Shown one piece after another: positions 14,946-21,822 of a stretch of 21,822 nucleotides of DNA. Source of the stretch: JALENY01 sp036310185 (GTDB lineage Bacteria > Bacillota > Clostridia > Lachnospirales > Lachnospiraceae). The translations under genes and the position numbers were made by a program. The stretch's first letter is position 1. Each line of letters starts with the position of its first letter. The DNA is taken from NCBI GenBank assembly GCA_036310185.1, contig JAXJSH010000072.1, positions 1-21,822 of the forward strand, given 5' to 3'. The notes beneath the pieces are model-generated. The model was not told the DNA's origin. It saw only the letters and a list, made by a program, of their open reading frames with translations, and made no database searches.

Positions 14946-15860
14946 ATGAAAAAGAAACTGGTAACGATCATGCTGGTGTGTGCCATGGCCCTGAGTCTTA
15001 CCGCATGCGGGGCAAAAACGGAGGATGTTTCCAAAGAAACAGAAAATACCGGTGAAACTGGGGATGAGTCGGAAGGAGCAGATGAAACGGATGCTGCAAA
15101 GGATGAAGCAGAGGCACAGGAACCGGTGGAACTGATCATATTTGCGGTAGCATCTATGACAGAGACCCTGACTGAAATTGGTGAATTGTATGAAGCAGCG
15201 AATCCAAATGTGACCTTGGTGTTTAACTTTGATTCATCAGGAACACTGAAAACGCAGATTCAGGAAGGTGCGGACTGTGATCTGTTTATTTCTGCCGGTC
15301 AGAAACAGATGAATCAGCTGGATATCACCGCGGATCCGGAAGTAAACACAGAGGGGCTGGATTATGTAAAAGAAGACAGCAGAATTGATATTCTGGAAAA
15401 CAAAGTTACCCTCTGTGTAACCCAGGATAACGAAGCCGGTATTGAGGATTTTGATGACTGGGCGGCTGCACTTCAGGAAGGTTCCATACTGATGGCTATG
15501 GGAAACAGTGATGTTCCGGTAGGCCAGTACACACAGAAGATTCTGGCTTATTATGATCTGGATGAGGCAGAACTGGCGTCAAATGGCGTGATTTCTTATG
15601 GCTCCAACGTAAAAGAGGTGACCACGCAGATCTCCGAAAGCAGTGTGGACTGCGGCGTTATCTATTGTACGGATGCATACTCAGCCGGGCTGAACATTGC
15701 AGACTATGCAACCGCTGAAATGTGCGGACAGGTCATCTATCCGGCGGCTGTATTAAAAACAGGCGGGAATCCGGAAGCGGCCCAGGAATTTCTTAATTTC
15801 CTTCTGACTGACGAATGTATGGAAATTTTTGAAGAAGTAGGCTTTTCACGGGTTCCGTAA
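14946..15860 (+). CDS. modA: molybdate ABC transporter substrate-binding lipoprotein
   Basis: A 304-residue lipoprotein that captures molybdate (possibly tungstate) outside the membrane and delivers it to ModBC. A lipoprotein signal peptide ends at LTAC with the lipidated Cys21, followed by an acidic Glu/Asp/Thr-rich linker (about 24-58) that extends the protein beyond the usual 250 residues. The ModA fold begins at 61; oxyanion-binding Ser motifs are FAVASMTE (66-73) and FDSSGTL (95-101), followed by DLFISAGQKQMNQL and the DVPVGQYTQ motif. The ATG at 14946 follows AAAGGAG at a normal distance. It is first in a co-directional operon, 28 nt before modB. Confidence 0.94.
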   Translation: MKKKLVTIMLVCAMALSLTACGAKTEDVSKETENTGETGDESEGADETDAAKDEAEAQEPVELIIFAVASMTETLTEIGELYEAANPNVTLVFNFDSSGTLKTQIQEGADCDLFISAGQKQMNQLDITADPEVNTEGLDYVKEDSRIDILENKVTLCVTQDNEAGIEDFDDWAAALQEGSILMAMGNSDVPVGQYTQKILAYYDLDEAELASNGVISYGSNVKEVTTQISESSVDCGVIYCTDAYSAGLNIADYATAEMCGQVIYPAAVLKTGGNPEAAQEFLNFLLTDECMEIFEEVGFSRVP

Positions 15861-15888
15861 AGAAAAGCCGGAAAGGAAGGCTGGGAAT

Positions 15889-16557
15889 ATGGACTGGTAT
15901 CCGCTTTGGAATTCCCTCAGAATTGCTTTTTTCAGCTGCGTCATCGTATTTTTTCTTGGTATTTTTGCTGCATATTATGTGGCAAAAATGCCCTGCGTGA
16001 TAAAAGGAATTCTGGATGTGATCTTTACTTTGCCCATGGTGCTGCCGCCGACTGTCTGCGGCTACTTTCTTCTGATTCTGCTGGGCCCGAAGCGGCCCCT
16101 TGGCATGTTTTTATCAAAGTTTGGCATTCGGTTTGCCATGACCTGGTACGGCGGAATCGTGGCATCGGCAGTGGTGGCTTTTCCGCTCATGTATCGGACT
16201 GCCCGTGGTGCATTTGAAAGTTTTGACCAGAATCTGGCCTATTCCGGTCAGACCCTGGGATTGTCGAATACATATATTTTCTGGAGGATCCGTATGCCTG
16301 CCTGCAGACAGGGGATTCTGGCGGGAACGGTGCTGGCTTTTGCACGGGCACTGGGCGAATACGGGGCCACCAGCATGCTGATCGGGTATGTGCCGGGAAG
16401 AACGGCCACCATATCAACAACGGTATATCAGCTGTGGAGACCTGATCAGGATGCGGAAGCGTTTCAATGGGTAATGGTAAATCTGGCAATCTCCACCGTC
16501 ATATTGCTGGCGGTGAATATGCTGGAACGAAAGAACAGAAAGGCAGGTGGCGTATGA
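15889..16557 (+). CDS. modB: molybdate ABC transporter permease
   Basis: A 222-residue integral membrane permease with about five to six helices. The MetI-like family pattern is clear: TLPMVLPPTVCGYFLLILLG near residues 46-65, and the cytoplasmic EAA-type loop with FARALGEYGATSMLIGYVPG near 149-168, characteristic of ModB/CysT-type permeases. The length is standard. Its stop codon overlaps the modC start (ATGA at 16554-16557), indicating translational coupling. It pairs with ModA and ModC to import molybdate. Confidence 0.95.
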   Translation: MDWYPLWNSLRIAFFSCVIVFFLGIFAAYYVAKMPCVIKGILDVIFTLPMVLPPTVCGYFLLILLGPKRPLGMFLSKFGIRFAMTWYGGIVASAVVAFPLMYRTARGAFESFDQNLAYSGQTLGLSNTYIFWRIRMPACRQGILAGTVLAFARALGEYGATSMLIGYVPGRTATISTTVYQLWRPDQDAEAFQWVMVNLAISTVILLAVNMLERKNRKAGGV

Positions 16558-17615
16558 GCCTTTCCGTACATATTAAGAAAAAACTTGGCGATTTTTTACT
16601 GCAGATCGATCTGGAGCACCCGGAAGGGGTAACCGGACTGCTGGGTGCCTCCGGATGCGGAAAAAGCATGACCTTAAAATGTATTGCCGGTATTGTAAAG
16701 CCGGATGAAGGTCAGATCCTTTTAAACGGAAAAGTACTTTTTGACAGTGAAAAACGTATCAATCTGCGGCCCCAGGAGCGTGGTGTGGGGTACTTATTCC
16801 AGAATTATGCGCTTTTTCCAAATATGACAGTGGAACAGAATATTCGCTGCGGTTTATGTAAAGAAAAAAATAAGAATATAAAAAAAGAAAAGGCAGAAGA
16901 GGCTCTGGCGCTGATGAAGTTAAAAGATCAGCGAAAGCTGTACCCCCATCAGTTAAGCGGAGGGCAGCAGCAGCGCACGGCTCTGGCACGAATGCTGGTC
17001 AGTGAACCGGAACTTCTGCTTCTGGACGAGCCGTTCAGCGCGCTGGATTCGTATTTGAGGGAACAGCTGCAGACCCAGGTGCGGGGAATTTTAGAGCGGT
17101 TTGGAAAAGACGTGCTGATGGTGAGTCACAGCAGAGATGAGGTATATTATCTTTGTAATGAAGTGGCAGTTATGAGTCGGGGAAAAATCCTGAACAAAGG
17201 AAAGACAAAAGAGATTTTTGCCAATCCGGGCAGCCGGACGGCAGCAGTCCTGACCGGATGCAAAAATGTGGCGGATGCCAGAAAAACCGGCGAATACGAA
17301 GTGTTTGTACCGGATTGGGGCATTCATCTGACGGCTAAAATGCCGGTGGAGGACGACCTTTGTGCGGTAGGTCTGCGGGCCCATTATTTTAACCCGAAGG
17401 CAAAAGAAAATCTGTTTCCGGTGGTTTATTCCGATGAGCGGGAAGACCCGTTTGAGACAAGACTGCTGTTCCGCTATGCAGCACAGAAAAAGGGTACACC
17501 GGACATCTGGTGGAGAATGCCAAAGGACAGAAGACCGGCACAAATGCCCCAATATCTGGGCATTGCATCATCGAATGTACTTCTGCTGTACCCGGAGGAA
17601 AGGAAAACATTATGA
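16554..17615 (+). CDS. modC: molybdate ABC transporter ATP-binding protein
   Basis: A 353-residue ABC ATPase energising molybdate uptake. Walker A is GASGCGKS (31-38), the Q-loop Gln is 83, the signature LSGGQ is at 134-138, Walker B LLLLDE at 154-159 and the switch His at 192 (VSHSRDE). The remaining 120 residues form a C-terminal MOP/TOBE-like regulatory region (DWGIHLTAKMPVEDDLCAVGLRAH around 259-282), which in ModC can bind oxyanion and inhibit transport. The start is the ATG within the modB stop (ATGA), with GGCAGGTGG just upstream. The end overlaps the next gene by the same 4-nt device (17612-17615). Confidence 0.95.
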   Translation: MSLSVHIKKKLGDFLLQIDLEHPEGVTGLLGASGCGKSMTLKCIAGIVKPDEGQILLNGKVLFDSEKRINLRPQERGVGYLFQNYALFPNMTVEQNIRCGLCKEKNKNIKKEKAEEALALMKLKDQRKLYPHQLSGGQQQRTALARMLVSEPELLLLDEPFSALDSYLREQLQTQVRGILERFGKDVLMVSHSRDEVYYLCNEVAVMSRGKILNKGKTKEIFANPGSRTAAVLTGCKNVADARKTGEYEVFVPDWGIHLTAKMPVEDDLCAVGLRAHYFNPKAKENLFPVVYSDEREDPFETRLLFRYAAQKKGTPDIWWRMPKDRRPAQMPQYLGIASSNVLLLYPEERKTL

Positions 17616-18634
17616 AATTAATTAGAACAGAAGATGCCGTGGGTCAGATTCTGTGTCACGATATTACGCAGATTATAAAAGGCGTTACAAAAGATGCCAG
17701 ATTCCGTAAGGGGCATATTGTAACCGAGGAAGATATTCCGGTGCTTTTAAGCCTGGGAAAGGACAATCTGTATGTCTGGGAAAACGATGACACAGTCTAT
17801 CACGAAAACGAAGCAGCCAAAATTCTCTGCGATGTATGCAAAAATGATTATATGAGTGCTTCTTCTGTAAAAGAAGGAAAGATTGAACTGAAAGCAGATA
17901 TAGATGGGCTCTTTCAGATCGATGTGGAGCGGCTGAATGAAATCAATGACATTGACCAGGTCATGATTGCTTCCCGACATACCAACACACCCGTCTGCAG
18001 AGGAGATAAACTGCTGGGAACCCGGGTTATTCCGCTGGTGATTAAAAAAGAAAAAATGGAACTGGTGAAGAAAAAAGCCGGTGATACTCCCATTTGCAGA
18101 CTTTTGCCATATGTGGTCAAAAAAGCAGGTATTGTGACAACCGGAAATGAAGTTTATTATGGAAGAATCAAAGATACTTTTACACCGGTCGTGATTGAAA
18201 AACTGAAAAAATATGACATTGAAGTGCTTCGGCACATCACGGTAAATGATGACAAAGAGAAAATCAAAGCAGCGATTCTGGAATTAAAAGAAAAGGGCTG
18301 TGAGCTGATTATTACCACCGGAGGCATGAGTGTGGACCCGGATGATCAGACGCCGGGTGCAATAAAAGAAAGCGGAGCAAAGGTGATTGCATACGGGGCA
18401 CCGGTACTGCCGGGAGCCATGTTCTGTCTGGCTTATTTTGAGAATGGAGCTGCGGTGATGGGGCTGCCCGGCTGTGTGATGTATGCAGAGACGACGATTT
18501 TTGATTTGCTTCTGCCAAGAGTGGCGGCAAAAGTGCCTGTGACAAGAAGGGATATCACCACACTTGGACACGGCGGACTCTGTCTTGGATGTGGGGAATG
18601 CCATTATCCGGCATGCAGTTTTGGCAAGGTGTGA
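17612..18634 (+). CDS. MoeA-like molybdopterin-binding protein with Cys-rich tail
   Basis: A 340-residue protein of the MoeA/MoCF-biosynthesis group, expected to bind molybdopterin and help insert molybdenum. The N-terminal half (1-165) is a divergent MoeA-like region. The MoCF domain (about 168-315) carries AGIVTTGNEV, the TTGGMSVDPDD motif typical of molybdopterin binding, LPGAMF and GLPGC. The last 18 residues contain four cysteines, C324-x2-C327-x2-C330-x4-C335, in a CxxCxxCHYPACSFGK arrangement that looks like a metal or Fe-S site and is absent from classical MoeA (about 400 residues). It starts in a 4-nt overlap with modC, so it belongs to the same operon. Whether it acts as true MoeA or an accessory factor is open. 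Confidence 0.85.
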   Translation: MKLIRTEDAVGQILCHDITQIIKGVTKDARFRKGHIVTEEDIPVLLSLGKDNLYVWENDDTVYHENEAAKILCDVCKNDYMSASSVKEGKIELKADIDGLFQIDVERLNEINDIDQVMIASRHTNTPVCRGDKLLGTRVIPLVIKKEKMELVKKKAGDTPICRLLPYVVKKAGIVTTGNEVYYGRIKDTFTPVVIEKLKKYDIEVLRHITVNDDKEKIKAAILELKEKGCELIITTGGMSVDPDDQTPGAIKESGAKVIAYGAPVLPGAMFCLAYFENGAAVMGLPGCVMYAETTIFDLLLPRVAAKVPVTRRDITTLGHGGLCLGCGECHYPACSFGKV

Positions 18635-18697
18635 CATTCGGCAAATACGGCATAACAGGGTGAAAAGGAAATAAAATCTGAATGGAGAGAGGTTTGA

Positions 18698-19174
18698 ATG
18701 GCGCAATGGAATCATTTTGACGAGTCCGGAAATGCGGTTATGGTAGACGTGTCCGGAAAAGAAATAACAGCCCGCACGGCGACGGCAACAGGGACGATAA
18801 AAGTAAATCAGGAAATTATGGATGCGGTGCTTGGCGGTACCGTAAAAAAGGGTGATGTGCTGGGTGTGGCACGCGTGGCCGGGATTATGGCTGCAAAACA
18901 GACCTGGTCGCTGATTCCCATGTGTCATCCCCTTTGTCTGAGAAAATGTACCATAAATTTTGAGACAGATGTGGAAAAGCTGGAGATCCGGGTATTTTCA
19001 ACGGTCAAAGTGGAAGAAAAAACCGGTGTGGAGATGGAGGCCCTGACGGCTGCGTCGGTGGCACTTTTAACCATTTATGATATGTGCAAAGCAATCGACA
19101 GGCGAATGGAAATCACAGGTGTGCATCTGGTGACGAAAACCGGTGGAAAAAGCGGAGATTTTTCTTATGATTGA
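18698..19174 (+). CDS. moaC: cyclic pyranopterin monophosphate synthase
   Basis: A 158-residue enzyme that converts the MoaA product (3',8-cyclo-7,8-dihydro-GTP) into cyclic pyranopterin monophosphate, the second step of Moco synthesis. All hallmark motifs are present: MVDVSGKEITARTATA, the active-site MCHPL, GVEMEALTAAS, YDMCKAIDR and the C-terminal KTGGKSGD. The length is normal for bacterial MoaC. The ATG at 18698 follows GGAGAGAGG. The gene lies 63 nt after the MoeA-like gene and overlaps moaA by 8 nt. Confidence 0.97.
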   Translation: MAQWNHFDESGNAVMVDVSGKEITARTATATGTIKVNQEIMDAVLGGTVKKGDVLGVARVAGIMAAKQTWSLIPMCHPLCLRKCTINFETDVEKLEIRVFSTVKVEEKTGVEMEALTAASVALLTIYDMCKAIDRRMEITGVHLVTKTGGKSGDFSYD

Positions 19175-20195
19175 TGGTTATGGCAGAAACATAGATTATG
19201 TTCGGATATCGGTGACAGACCGCTGTAATCTGCGCTGTGTCTACTGTATGCCGGAAGAAGGCGTGCCGTTGGTATCCCATGATGAGATACTGACCTTTGA
19301 CGAGATTCTCGCACTGGCAAAAGTCTTTGCCGGTCTGGGTATACGAAAAATCAAGCTGACCGGAGGGGAACCGCTGGTGCGAAAGGGTATCGTCAGTCTG
19401 GTCAGAGCACTGAAACAGATTCCCCGGATCGAACAGGTGACCATAACCACAAATGGAGTTTTGCTTGGGGAATATATGGGGCAGCTGGCAGATGCGGGTG
19501 TGGATGGTATCAATCTGAGTCTGGACACGCTGGATCCGGAACTGTATGAACAGATTACAAGAAAACGGGAAGCGGAAAAGGCCATGGACGGTTTTCAGAA
19601 AGCATTGGAATATCCACAGATCCCCTTGAAAATAAATTGCGTGCCCATAAGATGGAACGCAATGAAAGTTCCGGAAAAAGATTGGGCGGACAGCATTTTC
19701 CAGCGTATATCAGGGCAAAATCTGTTGGAAATCGCAGATCTGGCCAGAAAGTATAAAGTTCATGTGCGCTTTATTGAGATGATGCCCATAGGGCCTGGGG
19801 CACAGTTTCAGCCGGCTACAGAGGATGAACTGCTTTTGGAACTGAAAGCACGGTATGGGGAGTATCAGGTATGCGGGGAAAAGCTGGGAAACGGACCGGG
19901 ACATTATTATACATTTCCCGGTTTTCAGGGAAAAATCGGTTTTATCAGTGCCATCAGTCACAAATTTTGTGACCAATGCAATCGGATACGTCTGACCTCC
20001 CAGGGCTTTTTAAAGACATGTCTTCAGTATGATGTTGGAGTGGATCTGCGTGTGCTTTTGCGCAGTGGTGCAGACGAAACACAGCTGTCCCGGGCCATAT
20101 GTGATGGGATTTCCCGAAAACCAATCGGTCATTGTTTTGGAGAAAACTTAAGTTCCCATGGAGAAAAGCATATGATGGCGCAGATCGGCGGGTAA
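19167..20195 (+). CDS. moaA: GTP 3',8-cyclase
   Basis: A 342-residue radical SAM enzyme for the first step of molybdenum cofactor synthesis. The N-terminal SAM-binding [4Fe-4S] motif is C20-x3-C24-x2-C27 (TDRCNLRCVYCMPEEG), with KLTGGEPLVRKG for the SAM site. The second, GTP-binding cluster is held by C268, C271 and C285 (FCDQCNRIRL). The catalytically important C-terminal Gly-Gly is present (QIGG). Compared with typical MoaA there is an extra stretch of about 15-20 residues after KINCV, around 155-175. The ATG at 19167 is chosen because GCGGAG (19152-19157) sits 9 nt upstream; an ATG at 19143 would add 8 atypical residues. It overlaps moaC by 8 nt. Confidence 0.96.
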   Translation: MIDGYGRNIDYVRISVTDRCNLRCVYCMPEEGVPLVSHDEILTFDEILALAKVFAGLGIRKIKLTGGEPLVRKGIVSLVRALKQIPRIEQVTITTNGVLLGEYMGQLADAGVDGINLSLDTLDPELYEQITRKREAEKAMDGFQKALEYPQIPLKINCVPIRWNAMKVPEKDWADSIFQRISGQNLLEIADLARKYKVHVRFIEMMPIGPGAQFQPATEDELLLELKARYGEYQVCGEKLGNGPGHYYTFPGFQGKIGFISAISHKFCDQCNRIRLTSQGFLKTCLQYDVGVDLRVLLRSGADETQLSRAICDGISRKPIGHCFGENLSSHGEKHMMAQIGG

Positions 20196-20270
20196 GATCA
20201 TATCTGAATCGACGGGAAAGCCGGATTTGCATTTTTGCATGTATGTTTTTGCGGAAAGGATTTATAAAAA

Positions 20271-20768
20271 ATGGAAAAAAGAAGAGTTGCAGTTATTGTG
20301 TCCAGTGATACCGGCTATCGAGGAGAGCGGGAAGATCTAAGCGGTCCGGAAATCAGAAGAATCGCAGAAGAGAACGGGTATCAGGTGGTATCTTCTGTTA
20401 TTTTGCCGGATGATCAGAGGATGCTCAGTGATGAAATGAAAAAAATCGCGGACGAAGATCTGGCAGAGCTGATCCTGACCACCGGAGGAACTGGCTTTTC
20501 TCCGAGAGACTGCATGCCGGAGGCAACGCTTGCGGTTGTGGAGCGTGTTGTTCCGGGGATTCCGGAGGCCATGCGTGCCTACAGCATGCAGTTTACGAAA
20601 CGTGCCATGTTAAGCCGCAGCGCAGCCGGCATTCGAAAACAGACGCTGATCGTGAATCTTCCGGGCAGTCCCAAAGCGGTACGTGAGTGCCTGGAGTATA
20701 TTATCAGCGAACTCGCTCACGGAATTGATATTTTGACCGGAGAAGCTTCTGACTGTGCAGGAAAGTAA
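20271..20768 (+). CDS. MogA/MoaB family molybdopterin adenylyltransferase-like protein
   Basis: A 165-residue single-domain MoCF protein of the MogA/MoaB family, which activates molybdopterin by adenylylation before metal insertion. Motifs are VSSDTGYRGEREDLSG near the N-terminus (10-25), the hallmark TTGGTGFSPRDCMPEAT near 71-87, SRSAAGIR and the conserved NLPGSPKAV loop. The length suits MoaB/Mog. From sequence alone I cannot separate the mog and moaB paralogues. The gene is 75 nt after moaA with GGAAAGGA about 10 nt before its ATG, and is the last gene before a clear terminator. Confidence 0.92.
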   Translation: MEKRRVAVIVSSDTGYRGEREDLSGPEIRRIAEENGYQVVSSVILPDDQRMLSDEMKKIADEDLAELILTTGGTGFSPRDCMPEATLAVVERVVPGIPEAMRAYSMQFTKRAMLSRSAAGIRKQTLIVNLPGSPKAVRECLEYIISELAHGIDILTGEASDCAGK

Positions 20769-20776
20769 AAAATATG

Positions 20777-20799
20777 ATGTCTGGAAACAGGCATTTTTT
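20777..20799 (+). terminator. intrinsic terminator of the molybdenum operon
   Basis: ATGTCTG (20777-20783) pairs with CAGGCAT (20788-20794) around a GAAA tetraloop, directly followed by a run of T residues to 20799. It lies 9 nt after the last stop codon and marks the end of the modA to mog transcript. Confidence 0.88.
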
Positions 20800-20800
20800 C

Positions 20801-20829
20801 TGGTCATGGGAAAATCATTTTGTTACAAT
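20801..20829 (+). promoter_or_regulatory. promoter of the LacX-like gene
   Basis: TGGTCA (20801-20806) lies 17 bp from TACAAT (20824-20829), which is extended by TGT (20821-20823) to TGTTACAAT. It sits immediately behind the molybdenum operon terminator and about 90 nt before the gene, so the epimerase-family gene is probably an independent unit. Confidence 0.65.
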
Positions 20830-20920
20830 AAATTTATGATGCAGTCCGCTGCAGAGAATGATTTTCAGTAAAGGCTCTTTTGGCGGGCAGCAAGATAGCA
20901 GGAAGATCGGGAGGTTAATT

Positions 20921-21811
20921 ATGGGAATGCGAGTGTTGGAAAATGAACAGTTAAAGGTCATGATCGCAGATGCCGGTGCGGAACTGAGCAGTGTGTATGA
21001 CAAAGAAAACCGGCTGGAGCGTCTGTGGGATGGGAATCCGGAAGTGTGGAACCGCCATGCGCCGATTCTGTTTCCCTTTGTAGGAAAAGTAATTGACGGC
21101 AAATATCGGATCGGTGAAAAAGAGTATGAGATGAAAACACAGCACGGATTTGCCCGTGATATGGAATTTGAATGCATCGAGGAGTCCCCGACAGCGGTGA
21201 CCCATCGCCTGCTGCCGACAGAAAAGACAAGACAGATCTATCCGTATGAATATGAACTTCTGGTGACCCATGTTCTGGACGGGGAGAATCCCAGAGTGCT
21301 TCACGTAAAATGGGAAGTAAGAAATCACAGTGACAATGTGATGTATTATGCGATTGGCGGGCATCCGGCATTCACGATTCCGGAAAAGGAGAGCAAAGCC
21401 CGTGAAAATTATTACATCGGTTTTCCGGGAAGAGATGAACTGACTTATATCAGCGTGAATCCGGTCAACGGATTTGTAGTTCCGGAAAAAGAATATGAAC
21501 TGAAACTGGACAATGGACTTGTAAAATTCTTCGGAGGCCTTTACGATACCCTGATCTTTGACTATCAGAAGATTGAAAAAGTGTGTATCGTAAGACCGGA
21601 TCGGACTCCATATGTGACCATGGATTGCCGTGAGCTTCCCCTTCTTGGTATCTGGGCAAAAGAAACCGGTAATTTTATCTGTCTGGAACCATGGGCAGGA
21701 AGATCTGATGATGACGGATTTGCAGGAACCATTGATGAAAAAGTGGCAGAACAGAGACTGGATGGGGGATGCAGCGCAAAAATAGCTCACAGTATAGAAT
21801 TTCATAAATAA
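20921..21811 (+). CDS. aldose 1-epimerase family protein (LacX-like)
   Basis: A 296-residue galactose-mutarotase-like protein. Family features are the N-terminal LENEQLKVMIADAGAELSSV strand, WDGNPEVWNRHAPILFPFVG (40-59), a catalytic-type His in QHGFARD (78-84), the second His in IGGHPAFTIP, and the C-terminal CLEPWAGRSDD typical of the LacX/YihR subgroup. Such proteins interconvert anomers of aldoses or phosphorylated sugars; the substrate is not readable. The start is the ATG at 20921, about 7 nt after GGGAGG. An upstream in-frame ATG at 20858 would put that binding site inside the gene and add 21 residues unlike the family N-terminus. No sugar-pathway genes are adjacent in the window. Confidence 0.9.
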   Translation: MGMRVLENEQLKVMIADAGAELSSVYDKENRLERLWDGNPEVWNRHAPILFPFVGKVIDGKYRIGEKEYEMKTQHGFARDMEFECIEESPTAVTHRLLPTEKTRQIYPYEYELLVTHVLDGENPRVLHVKWEVRNHSDNVMYYAIGGHPAFTIPEKESKARENYYIGFPGRDELTYISVNPVNGFVVPEKEYELKLDNGLVKFFGGLYDTLIFDYQKIEKVCIVRPDRTPYVTMDCRELPLLGIWAKETGNFICLEPWAGRSDDDGFAGTIDEKVAEQRLDGGCSAKIAHSIEFHK

Positions 21812-21822
21812 GGTAAAATCCG

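Noticed and set aside
21811..21822. AGGTAAAATCCG shared between the window end and the AGCS leader
   Set aside because: A single 12-base match within 21.8 kb is expected by chance several times, and the flanks do not match.

Overview
The window looks like a chromosomal segment of a low-to-mid GC, anaerobic Firmicute, most likely a gut Lachnospiraceae (Blautia/Ruminococcus/Roseburia-like). This is inferred from AGGAGG-type ribosome binding sites, sigma-A-like promoters, short co-directional operons and protein families common in that group (AGCS symporter, AzlCD, Nim-type flavoprotein, HD-domain hydrolase, LacX-like epimerase). I see no rRNA, tRNA, phage, integrase, transposase or CRISPR array. 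Taxonomy was not tested by any search.

Layout: (1) 36-1347, an alpha/beta hydrolase and an HD-domain phosphohydrolase. (2) 1736-3019, a cytosolic GH13 alpha-amylase-family enzyme. (3) 3080-4638, a MATE exporter behind a strong promoter and a leader of about 210 nt with a long hairpin. (4) 4639-5971, a gene-poor stretch with nine copies of a 64-bp tandem repeat, a perfect 12-bp-stem hairpin, and then the promoter, structured leader and intrinsic terminator that precede an AGCS amino-acid/Na+ symporter (5972-7375). (5) 7614-8123, a Nim/PNPOx-like flavoprotein followed by a 15-bp tandem repeat array. (6) 8427-10649, purine nucleoside phosphorylase and an MtaD-like deaminase, a plausible purine-nucleoside salvage pair. 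(7) 10873-12001, the AzlC-AzlD branched-chain amino-acid exporter. (8) 12248-13162, an EamA/DMT transporter, ending in a terminator shared with the convergent gene. (9) 13245-14555 (minus), a family-2 glycosyltransferase carrying a C-terminal MarR-like winged helix, the most unusual protein here. (10) 14946-20768, a tightly packed molybdenum operon: modA, modB, modC, a MoeA-like protein with a four-cysteine tail, moaC, moaA and a MogA/MoaB-type protein, closed by a clear terminator. (11) 20921-21811, a LacX-like aldose-1-epimerase-family protein with its own extended -10 promoter.

The molybdenum operon is the clearest functional unit. ModABC imports molybdate, MoaA and MoaC make cyclic pyranopterin monophosphate, and the Mog- and MoeA-like proteins would adenylylate molybdopterin and insert the metal. 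The genes for molybdopterin synthase (moaD/moaE) are not in the window and must lie elsewhere if the pathway is complete. The items most worth a second look are the glycosyltransferase-MarR fusion, the 64-bp repeat array, the AGCS leader, and the cysteine tail of the MoeA-like protein.
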